Shown here one piece after another: positions 12,672 through 23,730 of a DNA stretch of 64,000 bases. The stretch is from Onchocerca lupi (taxonomy: Eukaryota; Nematoda; Chromadorea; Rhabditida; Onchocercidae), in contig JAOVVO010000094.1 of NCBI GenBank assembly GCA_028564675.1, positions 1 to 64,000 on the forward strand, given 5' to 3'. The first letter of the stretch is position 1, and each line of letters starts with the position of its first letter. Under the pieces are notes generated by a model. It did not search any database and had not been told where the DNA came from. It saw only the letters and a list, made by a program, of their open reading frames with translations. The position numbers and the translations under genes were made by a program.

Positions 12672-14759
12672 AATCAACTGCCTATTCGTCATCAAATACC
12701 TGAAAAGATAATTAAAATAAAGAAAAGTAGAAAAGGAGAGGGGAAAGTGATTTCTGGAGACTTCTCCTTATACTTCACATTTTTTGGCATTCATTTTTCT
12801 TTCTCATTTCATATTATCACAATGACGTTAGCAAAAGTATCCCTAAAATATCAGATCCACATTTTTTATCGAATAAAAAAACTTAGTTCAGATTTATCTT
12901 CTTGTTGATATCAATGAATGCATTAAACATATCAATTCCATTACAACTGAAGCAGTCTCCATCCTGTCGTTATCCCGCATCTATTTTACAATATTCAACT
13001 ACATGCTCAATACTATTATGAATTTCAATTTCAAATTTAACTTTCGGTTAAATTTAATTTAATTCTACGACAAGACGAAATTTTTTGTTTACGCAACAAA
13101 ATGGATCAATTGTCTCCTTGCGCACTCGCAGATGATTGAGACAACTAAATAGGACAAAATCGCCTAATAGGGAATTGATAATGTTCCGATGACTCATTCC
13201 TGTCGACAGCTTCATCAATCACAGCACACGCCATTGAATGCAATGAATGTCAACTTTCATTGACTAGTCGCTTCACTATACAGCAAAAACGATTCTTTCG
13301 TTGTCTGACTGCAACCACTCAATGCTGCTTGCATTGATCGCACAACAAAATTTGATGAACAGTTTGAATTGCCTGTGATGAACCATGCAAAAATTGATAG
13401 GAATTGCCGTCATATGCCATGGGCGATTAATGAGCTTAACGGTCCTGAGGCTCGATAAACTTCTGCGAATTGCGTCTCTATGAAAGGCGAAGGAATGGAG
13501 AGGCTGTGATCAGTTTACTTAGATATTCAATAACTACTTGCAATATTGACGAAGAATTCGCTGTCCTGTTAATCAATGAAGTCAATTGATCGGACCAGAT
13601 ATACTGCATCTATAAATAACCGCTTGAGCCAAAAATTAACCAAATTAGTCATCGAATATTTGTGCTGATAACTATCGATTCTGATTAATTGTGATGAAAG
13701 TAACCTGTACTTAACTGTGACATATATGAAGCGGTTAGGATCGGTTGATTAGGTGGCTTCTAGTATCGTAGATGGGAGTTGGGATTGTTAGAATTGGGGG
13801 TGATCATAACCATTTGTAGTTTCTCGTTGTTTTGAACAAATTAGTTATTCAAGTGAGGCAATCAAAATACCGGCAAGCCTTCTGTGTCACTGAACGTATC
13901 ACAGATCAATTACATGATACATTAAAAGATGCAAGGTGAGAGTGAACTTCATATTGCTGATTCCACGTAACGAGCATTGAGAATAATTCAGTGGAATTTA
14001 CATCTTAGTTAATTTAGGAAAGGTCAAGACCCTGAAATTTGGTTTATTTCTCATGTACTTGAAGAAAGATTTAAGCAGATCCCAATTAATTAGTTCCCAA
14101 TTAACTTTGTAGTCCATATTTTTATTTGTTTTGAATGATAAGTTAGTAAGGTTTTGTTATCAGTATTCAAGAAAACTAAATAGTCTTGTATTTCTTATTC
14201 TTTAGGATATTTTTATTCTTTAGATATTTTTCGATTTTTTGTTCTGCAATGCTTCTCGTCATGTAACACCTCGTGATATCGCCGATCTTCTTTATCATGA
14301 CGGTGATTAAGGCTTCTTGACGTGTCTTCGATCTTCTTAACCGTGACAATAATTGAGAGTTCCAGAATTGTCGTCGATCTTTTTAACTGTGACAATTATT
14401 GAGAGTTCTTGAATTCTGTTCTGTGATTCCCGATGCCTTCCGATATTTTAAACTTGGGTAATTAAATCTTTATTATAAAATCTGATAACACGACAAAACA
14501 CGTAGCAATTACAATTCAATCATATTAATAACAATTCCAATGACAAAGCAATTCTAATAGTGACAATGTAATCCAAAAGAAGATATAGACTAATATATCC
14601 CACCTCGTAACAATAAGGCGCCATTTTTAGCGCATGAGAGCGTGTCTTTTTTGACGCGTGACCTTGGCTACAATAAAGAATAAAGCCATTTGACCTATAA
14701 ACAAAGAAATATGTTCACATCCAATAAGATTAACAAATCATTTGAAAATCAAGAATCAC
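12672..14759. other. Intergenic spacer with minisatellite
   Basis: No gene is supported. A somewhat less AT-rich patch at about 13080-13560 has a short open frame (about 13312-13460, ending GPEAR then stop) but no start codon, no splice partner and no recognisable homology. A roughly 45-bp tandem repeat at 14283-14418 is listed separately. Confidence 0.45.
14283..14418. repeat. Three imperfect 45-bp tandem copies
   Basis: Copies begin near 14283, 14329 and 14374, each starting CGATCTTCTT or CGATCTTTTT and containing a GTGACAAT-like core. The period is divisible by three, so one minus-strand frame stays open as a 60-residue repetitive ORF. It lacks splice context and is probably not coding. 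Confidence 0.7.
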
Positions 14760-15517
14760 TTATTTTCTTGTACTCCTCGCGATTTCAGCGATATGTGGCA
14801 TCACATGATAACTCCCCAAACGCCGGTTATCTATGTCAGGAACACGTCTTATTTGCATAGAGCCTTGTGTTTTTAGCAACAGCTGAAATTATTCTTTTAA
14901 TTTATTCATCCAGTTCAAAAAACTATTGAAATTTTTAAAATTATAAAAACTTAAATTCGGGAAAGATCTTAAAAGCTAAGCAGAACTGTCCGTTATCCTT
15001 TCAGTTCAATTCATGTTCCTTTGAGTTTCTGTGAAAGTTAAGTTTTAAAACTTGATTTTAAATGTACAATTGTAGTGAATTAATTTTCCTTGATTAAAAA
15101 AAAAGGAAAAAATCTGTTAATAAATCTAAATTTTCTTTATATTTCATTTTCTCATTTTTTCATTCTTTGCAAAAATGCATTAGCTTTCATGTTTTGGTTA
15201 CGTGAACAGCATAGATGTTCAAACTAATTATTAATAATATGATGAATATCTAATTTTACTCAACAATCGATTTATGAAATTAAAAGTTTTTTAGCATGCA
15301 ATAGGGAAAGAAATATTGCTCTTTTTCCATCTGTAAAAGTTTAAGATACAGTTTATTCTGAAATGGATGAACTCAATTAATTACCATCATTTATTTAAAA
15401 TCATATGATTTGCAAAATAAGTAGGAAGCTCACCTTGTCACCATTGATTTCAAGAGCACCGAAACAATTAAGCAAGATATAAAGCAAAAGAACTACAACG
15501 AAGAAAATCGCTTTCAT
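14760..15517 (-). CDS. Short secreted peptide precursor (neuropeptide-like)
   Basis: Model on the minus strand: exon 1 15517..15434 and exon 2 14882..14760, 68 aa, phase 0 junction. Exon 1 encodes MKAIFFVVVLLLYILLNCFG, a textbook signal peptide with likely cleavage after FGA, and ends at a strong AAG|GTGAGC donor. Exon 2 follows a TTTCAG acceptor and runs to TAA. The mature region of about 45 residues has two dibasic RR sites: after GSMQI, and after VPDIDN. It ends with LGSYHVMPHIAEIARSTRK. Size, signal and dibasic sites suggest a processed peptide hormone or neuropeptide, but there is no Gly amidation site before the dibasics and no known neuropeptide motif. A small secreted effector is the alternative. 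The intron is 551 bp. Confidence 0.6.
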
Positions 15518-18500
15518 GATGTTTTCCTGAAAATGTTGTTTAATTATAAATTAAAGTCGTGGAATATAGAAATGGAAATTTGAGATCAAAAATAAAAATG
15601 TGAAATTGAAAATTCTAACCATTAAAATTCATTAAAACTGATATGTTAGACAGAAAAGAAAAAAGCTAAAAAGATTATTTGTTTAACAGCTTACAAATTG
15701 ATTGACCCAATAGTTTTTCCATAGAAAATAAATTCATAAGATCTGTGCATTAGGAAGATTCACGTACTATTATCTTATAAGAAAACATTCTCTCTGCATT
15801 AGACTACGGAAACTTGAAAATTCGATTTTCAGGGAGAGATTTCTAGATGTTCGATCGTCAGCCGAACTCTTTCCATCTATTCAAAACTGCTCGGAAGTAT
15901 TTCCGTACAGTTCCAGGAGACTAACTTGAACGATTTTTAAATTTATCTCTTATGATAAATTCAAGAACAGTTTTATTATGAAAGATAAATTTAAATTATA
16001 AGAGAATAAAGTATGAGAAAATTGTGAAACAATTTTCAAAAGTCAAGAACAGTGTTATTATGAGGGAATATGAACAAATTAAACATTTTAATCTATTATA
16101 ATTGTGGATAAACTATGAAATCAAAAGATTTGAAAAATTAAGAAATTTATCTTTTTAAGAAGAGGAAATTGGCTTTAAAATCATTATTATCTTGGTACGG
16201 ACCGCATGCCAAATAATTACAATCAATTTGTCTATAATATCAGCAATAATATAAATATTTATCAGATACTCTAAAAATAATATAAATGTTTGTCAGATGC
16301 CAATTATGAAGCTTAATGAAATTCTGCTTAATATACCACAGTTTTGCATAAATTATTAGCTTCGTTTACGAAGTTAAGCACTTGTATTAAATATTCGCCA
16401 AATTTGCATCATATCTCAGAAATCCAGTAATGAATGCTAGCTTTAATTATTTTATGTTATTCTGCAGGAAGATTATTAGCATACAATCAGTTACCTTAAT
16501 TTCTATGTTTCCAATATGTTTTGGGGACACTATCTCGTTTGAAAACGTTAAAACTAGTGCATAAATACTCTGCTGTTTTTCTATTGTTATGTTGGCTTGC
16601 TAAAATACAAATTAAGGAAGTTCTGCAAAATATCGGATTTTCTTTTATTTATGCAAATTTTTCTGGATTTTTGATTTTTCTCTTTTCTATTTTGCTACAT
16701 GCACAGTAAATTTATTTTGTCCATGATTTTTAGTTTCTTCATTGTAATTTTTAGAAAAAGGAAATGGTCTTACCTCGCATTTATTCAGTATTATTACTGT
16801 TATTAATTCCTACAACTGATGATGAAATGAACTAGTCGAAATTAGACTAGAATGCTCACAATTTTTGAGTTCCTAAGATCAACTTCATGATGTCATAGTT
16901 TTGTTGAATGACAATGTTTGATTTGGCTACTTTTTGGCTCTATCTCGGTGCTTCTCAGTATTACCCAGCATGAATTTTTGATTTCAGTTTCAGATTCCAT
17001 TTTATATTTGACTTCGATTTTAAGAAATAATTTCATTTTATGCATCCAAATAATTTTATTCAAATCAAAAATATAGAAATCGAATTCCCTAATTTGCATA
17101 AAATGATTTCTTTTCAATCTATTTACCTGCATATCTACCTTGAGATTCCATTTCATTTTGAGAAAATATAATACTTTTTCCAACGGATTTCTTTATGTGA
17201 TTTATGACTGCGATTTAGAACAGCAGAAGAAAATTAATGAATGGAGAAATCAGGAAATTTTTTTTTTTTTCAACAAGAAACGTACTGCCTAAAAAACTCC
17301 AAATGATCCTTATGTTTGCTTCTCAATAGAAGATTTCTTGTTTAAATGCTTCATTTTGTAAATATCATGCAATATAATGTGGGAGAGAGCATTGAATGCT
17401 CGATAAAATTTGACTAATCAAATAATTTGAACGATCATAAATGTCGCGGCATTTCAAAAGGAGAAGTCTATCATTGTAGGAATTTGCATAATTTGCTCCT
17501 ATATATCAACACTATTTGTTAAAAGTTTCAATTTCTGTATTAAAGTTATCTTTAGACTTCATGAAATGGATTTTTCAGGACTATATAGAACAGTTAAACA
17601 TAGTTAAAACTTCATAAAAACAATGCAGACACAAAATCAAGAAGTTTATCAGTGAAAATTTTTCAGCAATAATGCATGGAGTAATATGTGGAATAACGGA
17701 CTTTATATGGTATGACGTTTAGCGAATGCAATTTTTAAAAAATTATCTTTTGTCACAATCACACTTTTTGAGAAGTAAATTTATTTGCTGACATATCCTA
17801 CTAATTTAGATAAACAGAGTAATTTCATGTATTATATAAACGAGGCATTCAATCATCTATACGTAGCTTTCCTTTATTTTCTTTCAATTATCATGAAGTT
17901 TCTATATTTGTCAAATACCAGTAAAAAATCCATTTTTCGATGCCGTACAAAAAATAAAAACAGTTTTTCAGATCATCTATGTATCTAGTGATCATTCAGC
18001 ATTCTTTCTTCGCCTTAAGCAATTAGTTTAAAATGATGGATTTCAACCCTATGAGGTAGATGTTGTTGTCATGGACTGCTTATTGTTTATGGAAAGGCGG
18101 AGAAATTATGAAAAATATTGAAGACAATAGAAAGATTAGAAAAAAGCAATCAGAAAAATCAATCACTTTAATGACAAACAATCGCAGCAGGACACCACAT
18201 TCTTCTCGAAGAAATGGTAGTTGTTGAAAATAATTTATAACATAAATATATTAACATGATTCATCATCTAACATAAACTTAAATGAATGTTATATTACCC
18301 GATGTAATGAATATTACAATATCAATGTAATGAAAACATTTATCTAATTTTCATTTTCTCATTCAATCACTAGGCTTATATTTCGAATATTGTAAAGATC
18401 TTTTCTTTAGATTATCATTCTTATACAATATTTGGCATCTAAAGATTTTACTATCACATTTTCATGCTTATGCAGCATCTGGAATGTTGTAAAAATCAAA

Positions 18501-18950
18501 GCTTTTCTGCATCATTAAAAGGGTAAAAGTTATGCTAAATGTCCGTAATGTCGCAATAATCAACGCTTATGTGCATTTTTAAAATGTTGAAAGTTATGCT
18601 AATTATTTGAAATATTGTCCATCTCTCAGTCTTTATTCTGAAAACCAAACCCTTTGTATAATTAATATGTCACCGTTTACTACAAAAAATAAGAATCTTC
18701 GATGTAAAAAGGAGCATCTATTCAGCTTTTCAACGGTAGTGTTTCAATCAATAGTCACCTAATTAATTTGTGCTTTAAATTGTCACTCAGTTGTTCTTCA
18801 ATTAATTAATCCATTATTCAATTAACAAGTTTGAGAAAAATCCCCAGCTTCCTAAAACTTATATTTTCGTGAAAATTAGAATTATCCATTACTTTCTTTT
18901 TTATCACCTAAAATTCATAAAAATCCACCTGAAAAGAAAATGTTTCTGGA
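15518..18950. other. Intergenic region, no gene seen
   Basis: AT-rich on both strands, with only short uncorroborated ORFs. The part next to 15517 should include the promoter of the minus-strand peptide gene. Short imperfect repeats occur: two copies of a TCAAGAACAG-TTATTATGA phrase near 15960 and 16042, and a roughly 36-bp duplication near 16245-16300. A minisatellite near 18,485-18,610 is listed separately. Confidence 0.45.
18485..18612. repeat. Imperfect tandem repeat, period about 65 bp
   Basis: Two diverged copies are each bounded by AATGTTG or AATGTCG and AAAGTTATGCTAA (near 18526 and 18588). A third, weaker copy may precede them from about 18430. Confidence 0.5.
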
Positions 18951-19017
18951 GTTAGTGCATTCGTCAATCATTTTTCAACCGAAAGATATGGTATTTTTGA
19001 AAATGGAGAGATTTCCC

Positions 19018-19987
19018 CTAAATGATCGTGATCTGGAGAATCGATGTGAAATCGACGAAATCTGTCGTTCGCTAATACTTAGTGATGATGATTTAAGCGA
19101 ATAATGAGTGATTTGCTTAAAGCAATGGAAAAAGACCTGGATAGTAAAACTGCGCCATTAGCAACAGTGGAAATATTGTCTTCATTTGTTCGCAAATGGT
19201 ACTGAAATCGGAAATTTTCTTGCGCTTGATCTTGGCGGTACCAGTTTTCATGTTTTGTTAATTAGGTTGGATAGACGAAATGTCGAAATGGACGGAACAA
19301 TCTTCTGTGTACCAGATAGTATAATTTGCGGGCACTGGGAAGAGCTTTTCGATCATACTGCGGAATACAAGGTTCGTTTTATGGAAAAAAAAGATATGAA
19401 ATATGATGCAAAACTTCCGTTTTCATTTTAGAAGGAAGATCTGAGTATGCCAAACTTATCAATTGGACGAAAGGTTTTAGTGCGAGTAACGTTGAGAACA
19501 AGGAGTTGTCACATTGTTGTATGAGGCGTGCCAACGTCGCAAGAATATTGACATCGATATGGTAATTGTCCTAAACTATACAGTTGGCACATTGATGGCT
19601 TGAGCATTCAGAGAAAATGCATGTCAAATTGGCATAATCGTTGTGCTGCACTAACGCATATTATATGGAAAAAATTAAAAATTGTGATAAATTCAAGACC
19701 ATGCATCTAGAAGATGAATGCCAGGCGAGATGATCATCAGTAGTGAATGGAGAGCATTTGGAAATGATGGAAAGCTGGAATTTTTGCGTATTTTTTTCGA
19801 TCGAGAAGTAGAAGATCAAACGATCTAGCAAAACAAATAATCGAAAAAATGATCTATATGGACAAAATTCTGTCAGTTTTAAAAATGATCTATATGGCAA
19901 ATTATGTATATGGGCAAAATTATTCGTGTCATTCTAATTCACCTGACACCCCAGAATCTTCTTTTCAACGGCGACTATGAAGCCTGA
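19018..19987 (+). pseudogene. Processed (intronless) hexokinase pseudogene
   Basis: Hexokinase segments occur in the correct order, without introns, but across several frames and stops. They are CEIDEICRSLILSDDDL, then LSSFVRKW, then GTEIGNFLALDLGGTSFHVL (the DLGGTNFR phosphate-binding loop) with EELFDHTAEY (19186-19431). INWTKGFSASNVEN and DMVIVLNYTVGTLMA follow, then ISSEWRAFGNDGKLEF and FFDREVED, and finally GKIIRVILIHLTPQNLLFNG near 19910-19975. At least one in-frame stop and several frameshifts separate them. Key residues are also gone: DLGGTNFR reads DLGGTSFH, and the catalytic Asp of NDTVGT is Tyr. A spliced worm gene would have introns at this length, so an mRNA-derived copy is the best explanation. 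A decayed retroelement lies immediately downstream. The start and end of the copy are approximate. Confidence 0.85.
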
Positions 19988-20020
19988 TTAAAATAAAAAT
20001 GTTTCTGGAATTGAAAGAGA

Positions 20021-22290
20021 AATTTTGGAAGATGAAGAGCGGAATTTCTCAAAAACAATGCAAATTTTGGAAGAAAGTGGAAATGAACAGGTATCAGTCG
20101 CTGATCGCATCAATGGAGGGCCAAACAGAAAATTAAGAAACTCATCAATGGATTTAGGGAGCTAAATTTCTTGCCACCAGATCCTCAGTTGTTGAACTAA
20201 GAGCTGTAACGTGAATACAACGTTAAAAGGAGAATCAACAAAGAGAAAATAATGCGCCTTGTACTTCATGCAAATACACTTGAAGCAACGAATCGGCATT
20301 GGTCAGAATATATCCAAAAAACTACGATTCAACAGATAAGAAAATGAGAAGAGGATAATATGCGGAAATGGTTGATAACAGTAAAAGTATTTTAAACCTA
20401 ATCATCCAATCACCCAATCAAATCCAAATTCGATATACTATCTCTATAATGATGATTATGAGTTAGTTCTACAACGATTGAGTCAGCAAGATAGGGAAGA
20501 ATTACCTCCACAAAAGAAATCTTCTTATATCAGCAACAGTAAATTCGCCGCAGTTGCCATTAGCAATGTTTAATGGTAATCCAAAATTATAGAGACAATT
20601 CTGGAGCAACTTCAAAACAGCAGTTCATCTCCAAAATATTCCAAACATCCAAAAATTGAATTATTTGATCTTGTCTCAAAGGAGATGATTGAGTAACTGT
20701 AAAAGGTTATAATATCGTTACGGAGAACTATGATGTCATAAGAAAATTTTTAAAAGAGAAATATGGTAATCCTCTTATTGTCAAAAAAACCATTTTATAA
20801 TGAATCGCACTCAATCAAAAGAAATGAGCAAGAATGGAAAACAGCCATTGAAACAATGGAAGGAATTTTACGACAACTGGATGCTACAGGTGAAAATTTA
20901 CAGCATTCTAGTATAGAAAATGTCATTGAAAGTAAATTACCTGTGTAAGAACATTGCTTGATCTTGAACATTTTGTATATCTTCTAAAATAAACGCATCG
21001 CTATATCTCATATTAGACAAAGTATATCTATTAAAGAGAGAACAAGAAATTCGAACGGTCGACAAGCGAAAGACAATTCCTGACAAAATTAGTGCAAAGA
21101 AATGAAGAAATCACTAGATGCCAAACTCTTAGTGAAGAGAAACCATTAAGAGAACTTAAAACAAAAAGAACCTCATATGATACTAAGTGAGAAACATCGG
21201 CCTAGTTTATCCATACATAATAATCGTAATCTGACTACAGAATCAAAGAAAAATACCATGGATAACAAAGCCAGAAGATCTGCGCGTTTTGCAATACAAT
21301 TGAATTATCAATGCCATATTTATCTCACGTTCAGACACCGATTGGAACATCTGAAAAAAAATCAAAGCATGCATTAATTGTATTCGTACAGATCATGGAA
21401 ACTTTCATGTTTCTATTGCAAAAGTTTACATAATATGTCCTAACAAATATAAGAAGCTACCCAAACAATAAAATCAAGTAGAAAAAATATAAAAAAAAAA
21501 TATAGATCTGACAATAACAAATTCAATAACAGGAAAAAGATTGCAACAAGGTTAACGGATCTTATTTTTATGCAAAAGAATCAATGTAGTCAATCCAAAA
21601 TATCCAGAAAACCAACAAAAAGCGTTAGCAATGTTTGACATCGATTCGCAACTATTCTTTAAATCTAAGAGTTTAGCAAATCGATTGTCACTTCAAGAAA
21701 CCGAAGAAAAGAATTAAAGATCGTTTCGTTTGATAATAAGACACCGAGAATATGTCTTGTTACCAAAGTATTGTGTGCCGTAGAGCAATAACACTCCTCA
21801 ATTTAATCGGAATTTTACTTAGATTTCGAGTGATCAAAAATGTGATAGTTGGCTGATATTGAAAAAGCATTCCTCAATGAAGCCTTAATGAATATAAGAG
21901 AATTTCTTTCAACCAATCAAGAATTTAATGAAATCATTCCAGGAAAAGATCGAACTGAAGAACAAAAAGCGTTCTTAGACGACGAACGCAAACAAAAATA
22001 ACAAGTAAGTTGATGGCAATAGTGTTTATATTAAGGTCCAAGAAACGTCTAAAACGGTGTGTAATTGGATATCTGATATTCCGTTCGATATACCACGAAA
22101 ATGAACTGCAAAGAATTCAATGCTCAAGTAATATTGATAGGATCGTACCATAATTGCTGCGCATTTCAAGCAATTTTGTTGCTGTATGGATTCGTTTTGT
22201 TCGGGCGACTGCAGCAAAAAGGAATTAGCATTTGGTTTTATGGATTAGTTTTAAAATTTCCAATCGTTGTAAAAAATTTAGAATCACTTT
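20021..22290 (+). mobile_element. Decayed BEL/Pao LTR retrotransposon fragment
   Basis: Gag-like DUF1759 text is recognisable across stops. LPLAMFNGNPKL and RQFWSNFKTAVHLQNIPNIQ lie at about 20551-20660, YNIVTENYDVIRKFLKEKYG at about 20710-20765, and MEGILRQLDATGENLQHSS with IENVIESKLP at 20850-20942. Next come a Pao protease-like segment (ALFDIDSQLFF ... SLANRLSLQETEE, about 21625-21710) and an RT motif A, ADIEKAFLNEAL (about 21853-21890). IREFLSTNQEFNEIIPGKDR, typical of the region after the RT core, follows almost directly. A full element has several hundred residues between these landmarks, so internal deletion is inferred. No flanking LTRs, RNase H or integrase were seen. The boundaries are approximate. 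Confidence 0.8.
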
Positions 22291-23730
22291 GATGGACTGT
22301 TGGACATCAGATTTGGTTAAATAAGCGATCAATCAAAAATTAACAATTTCGCTTAATTTCCGATGTTAAATGCAATATCTTACTTCTTCTTGATTTTTTT
22401 TATCGTAAAAATTCATGGGGAGGATAGTAAAACAAAAAATAAATTGTAAAATTTTTGTTTCATTCATCTTTTATGAATAATTTATGGCATAACGATGATA
22501 AATTGATACAACGATTCGCCATTCACCACTAATCGTAACATAAAGTTTTTTCATAGATCCTGTATAATTCTTCTAAATTTGAAAAATGCATCGAAAATCC
22601 TGATTCTTCATGAATTTAATTTTAAAAGACTAAAAAATAGATTTATATTTCGAAAAACAATGAGCCACAATAAAAACAATAAGTTTCATCTTACATTAAT
22701 TATTTCTATTATATGATTATTGCATGTTCCGATCGTACAAACATGAAAATTTAATCGAAACTTTTGTAAAAATATAATATCAAATAAGACATAATGAACA
22801 AGAAGAAAATGTCTCGACATATCAAGTTATGCCTCCAACCAGAATTATAAAGATATTTTGTTTCAAATATGCTACAAATTTTAGAACCACTTTAAGAATT
22901 ATGCAAGGATTTAATGAAGGATTGAGAAAATTCTCTGAATAACAATTAAATCGGTTGATCCACAATTTATAAATATCAAATGATATGATTGCCGGGTCTA
23001 ATGTAAAATATGTACATAAAATAATAAAGTTAAACATATTCTTAAAAAAAAAAAAAAACTTTGCCATCAAAAAAAAAAAAAAATTACTTGATTCATTAGC
23101 ATTAAAAACATGTCATCTAAGCGAAAGCATGAAGAAATAAAGATGATGTGAGATGAGACCAAACTGATTGTAGTAAATCAAAGGAACAAATGCAGCTTTA
23201 TAATACACATAGTATATTCTGGATATAATGCGTTTAGCACAGGTATTGATTTAACAGAGGCAGGCGGGTCTTCTTCCCTCATGTGATGTTAGATTTTTGT
23301 CATCGTAATTTGTTTTCTGGAAGATATTTTGGATTTTTATATACTTTCTTCAACAAGATTATTTGCAAAATGCATTAAATCTAACTGCACGATCTTTTTT
23401 ATTTTAATCTTGAATGAAGTGAATGTTTTGCAGAAAGTAAATTGAAAAACGTACAGATTAATATAATATGCGTTATATATAACGACTTTTTGCATACCAT
23501 TATATCAGATTAGCTGACGATGCATTGTTACCTTTCTGATATCTTCTCAATTGAATTTATAAAGAAAGGTAAACTTTTTGCATACCATTATATCAGATTA
23601 GCTGACGATGCATTGTTACCTTTCTGATATCTTCTCAATTGAATTTATAAAGAAGGTAAAGAATGGAGCAAGATTATAAATCGTGCTAATTTCGATAAGC
23701 AAATTATGAATTTTCGCCTTAATTGTATAT
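22291..23730. other. Intergenic, METTL4 3' flank
   Basis: No gene seen. Two poly(A) runs lie near 23046-23083, and an 88-bp tandem duplication is at 23485-23656. Confidence 0.5.
23485..23656. repeat. Recent 88-bp tandem duplication
   Basis: The units at 23485-23572 and 23573-23656 both start ACTTTTTGCATACCATTATA. They are essentially identical until the final AAAGAAAGGTAA versus AAAGAAGGTAA. Such high identity in AT-rich spacer implies a recent duplication or an assembly artefact. Confidence 0.9.

Noticed and set aside
14213..14395. Minus-strand 60-codon repetitive ORF
   Set aside because: It is the in-frame reading of a 45-bp minisatellite with no splice or start context.
14595..14612. AAGGCGCCATTT, read in reverse as a TGGCGCC primer-binding-site-like string
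   Set aside because: No LTR pair or retroelement coding sequence was found around it.
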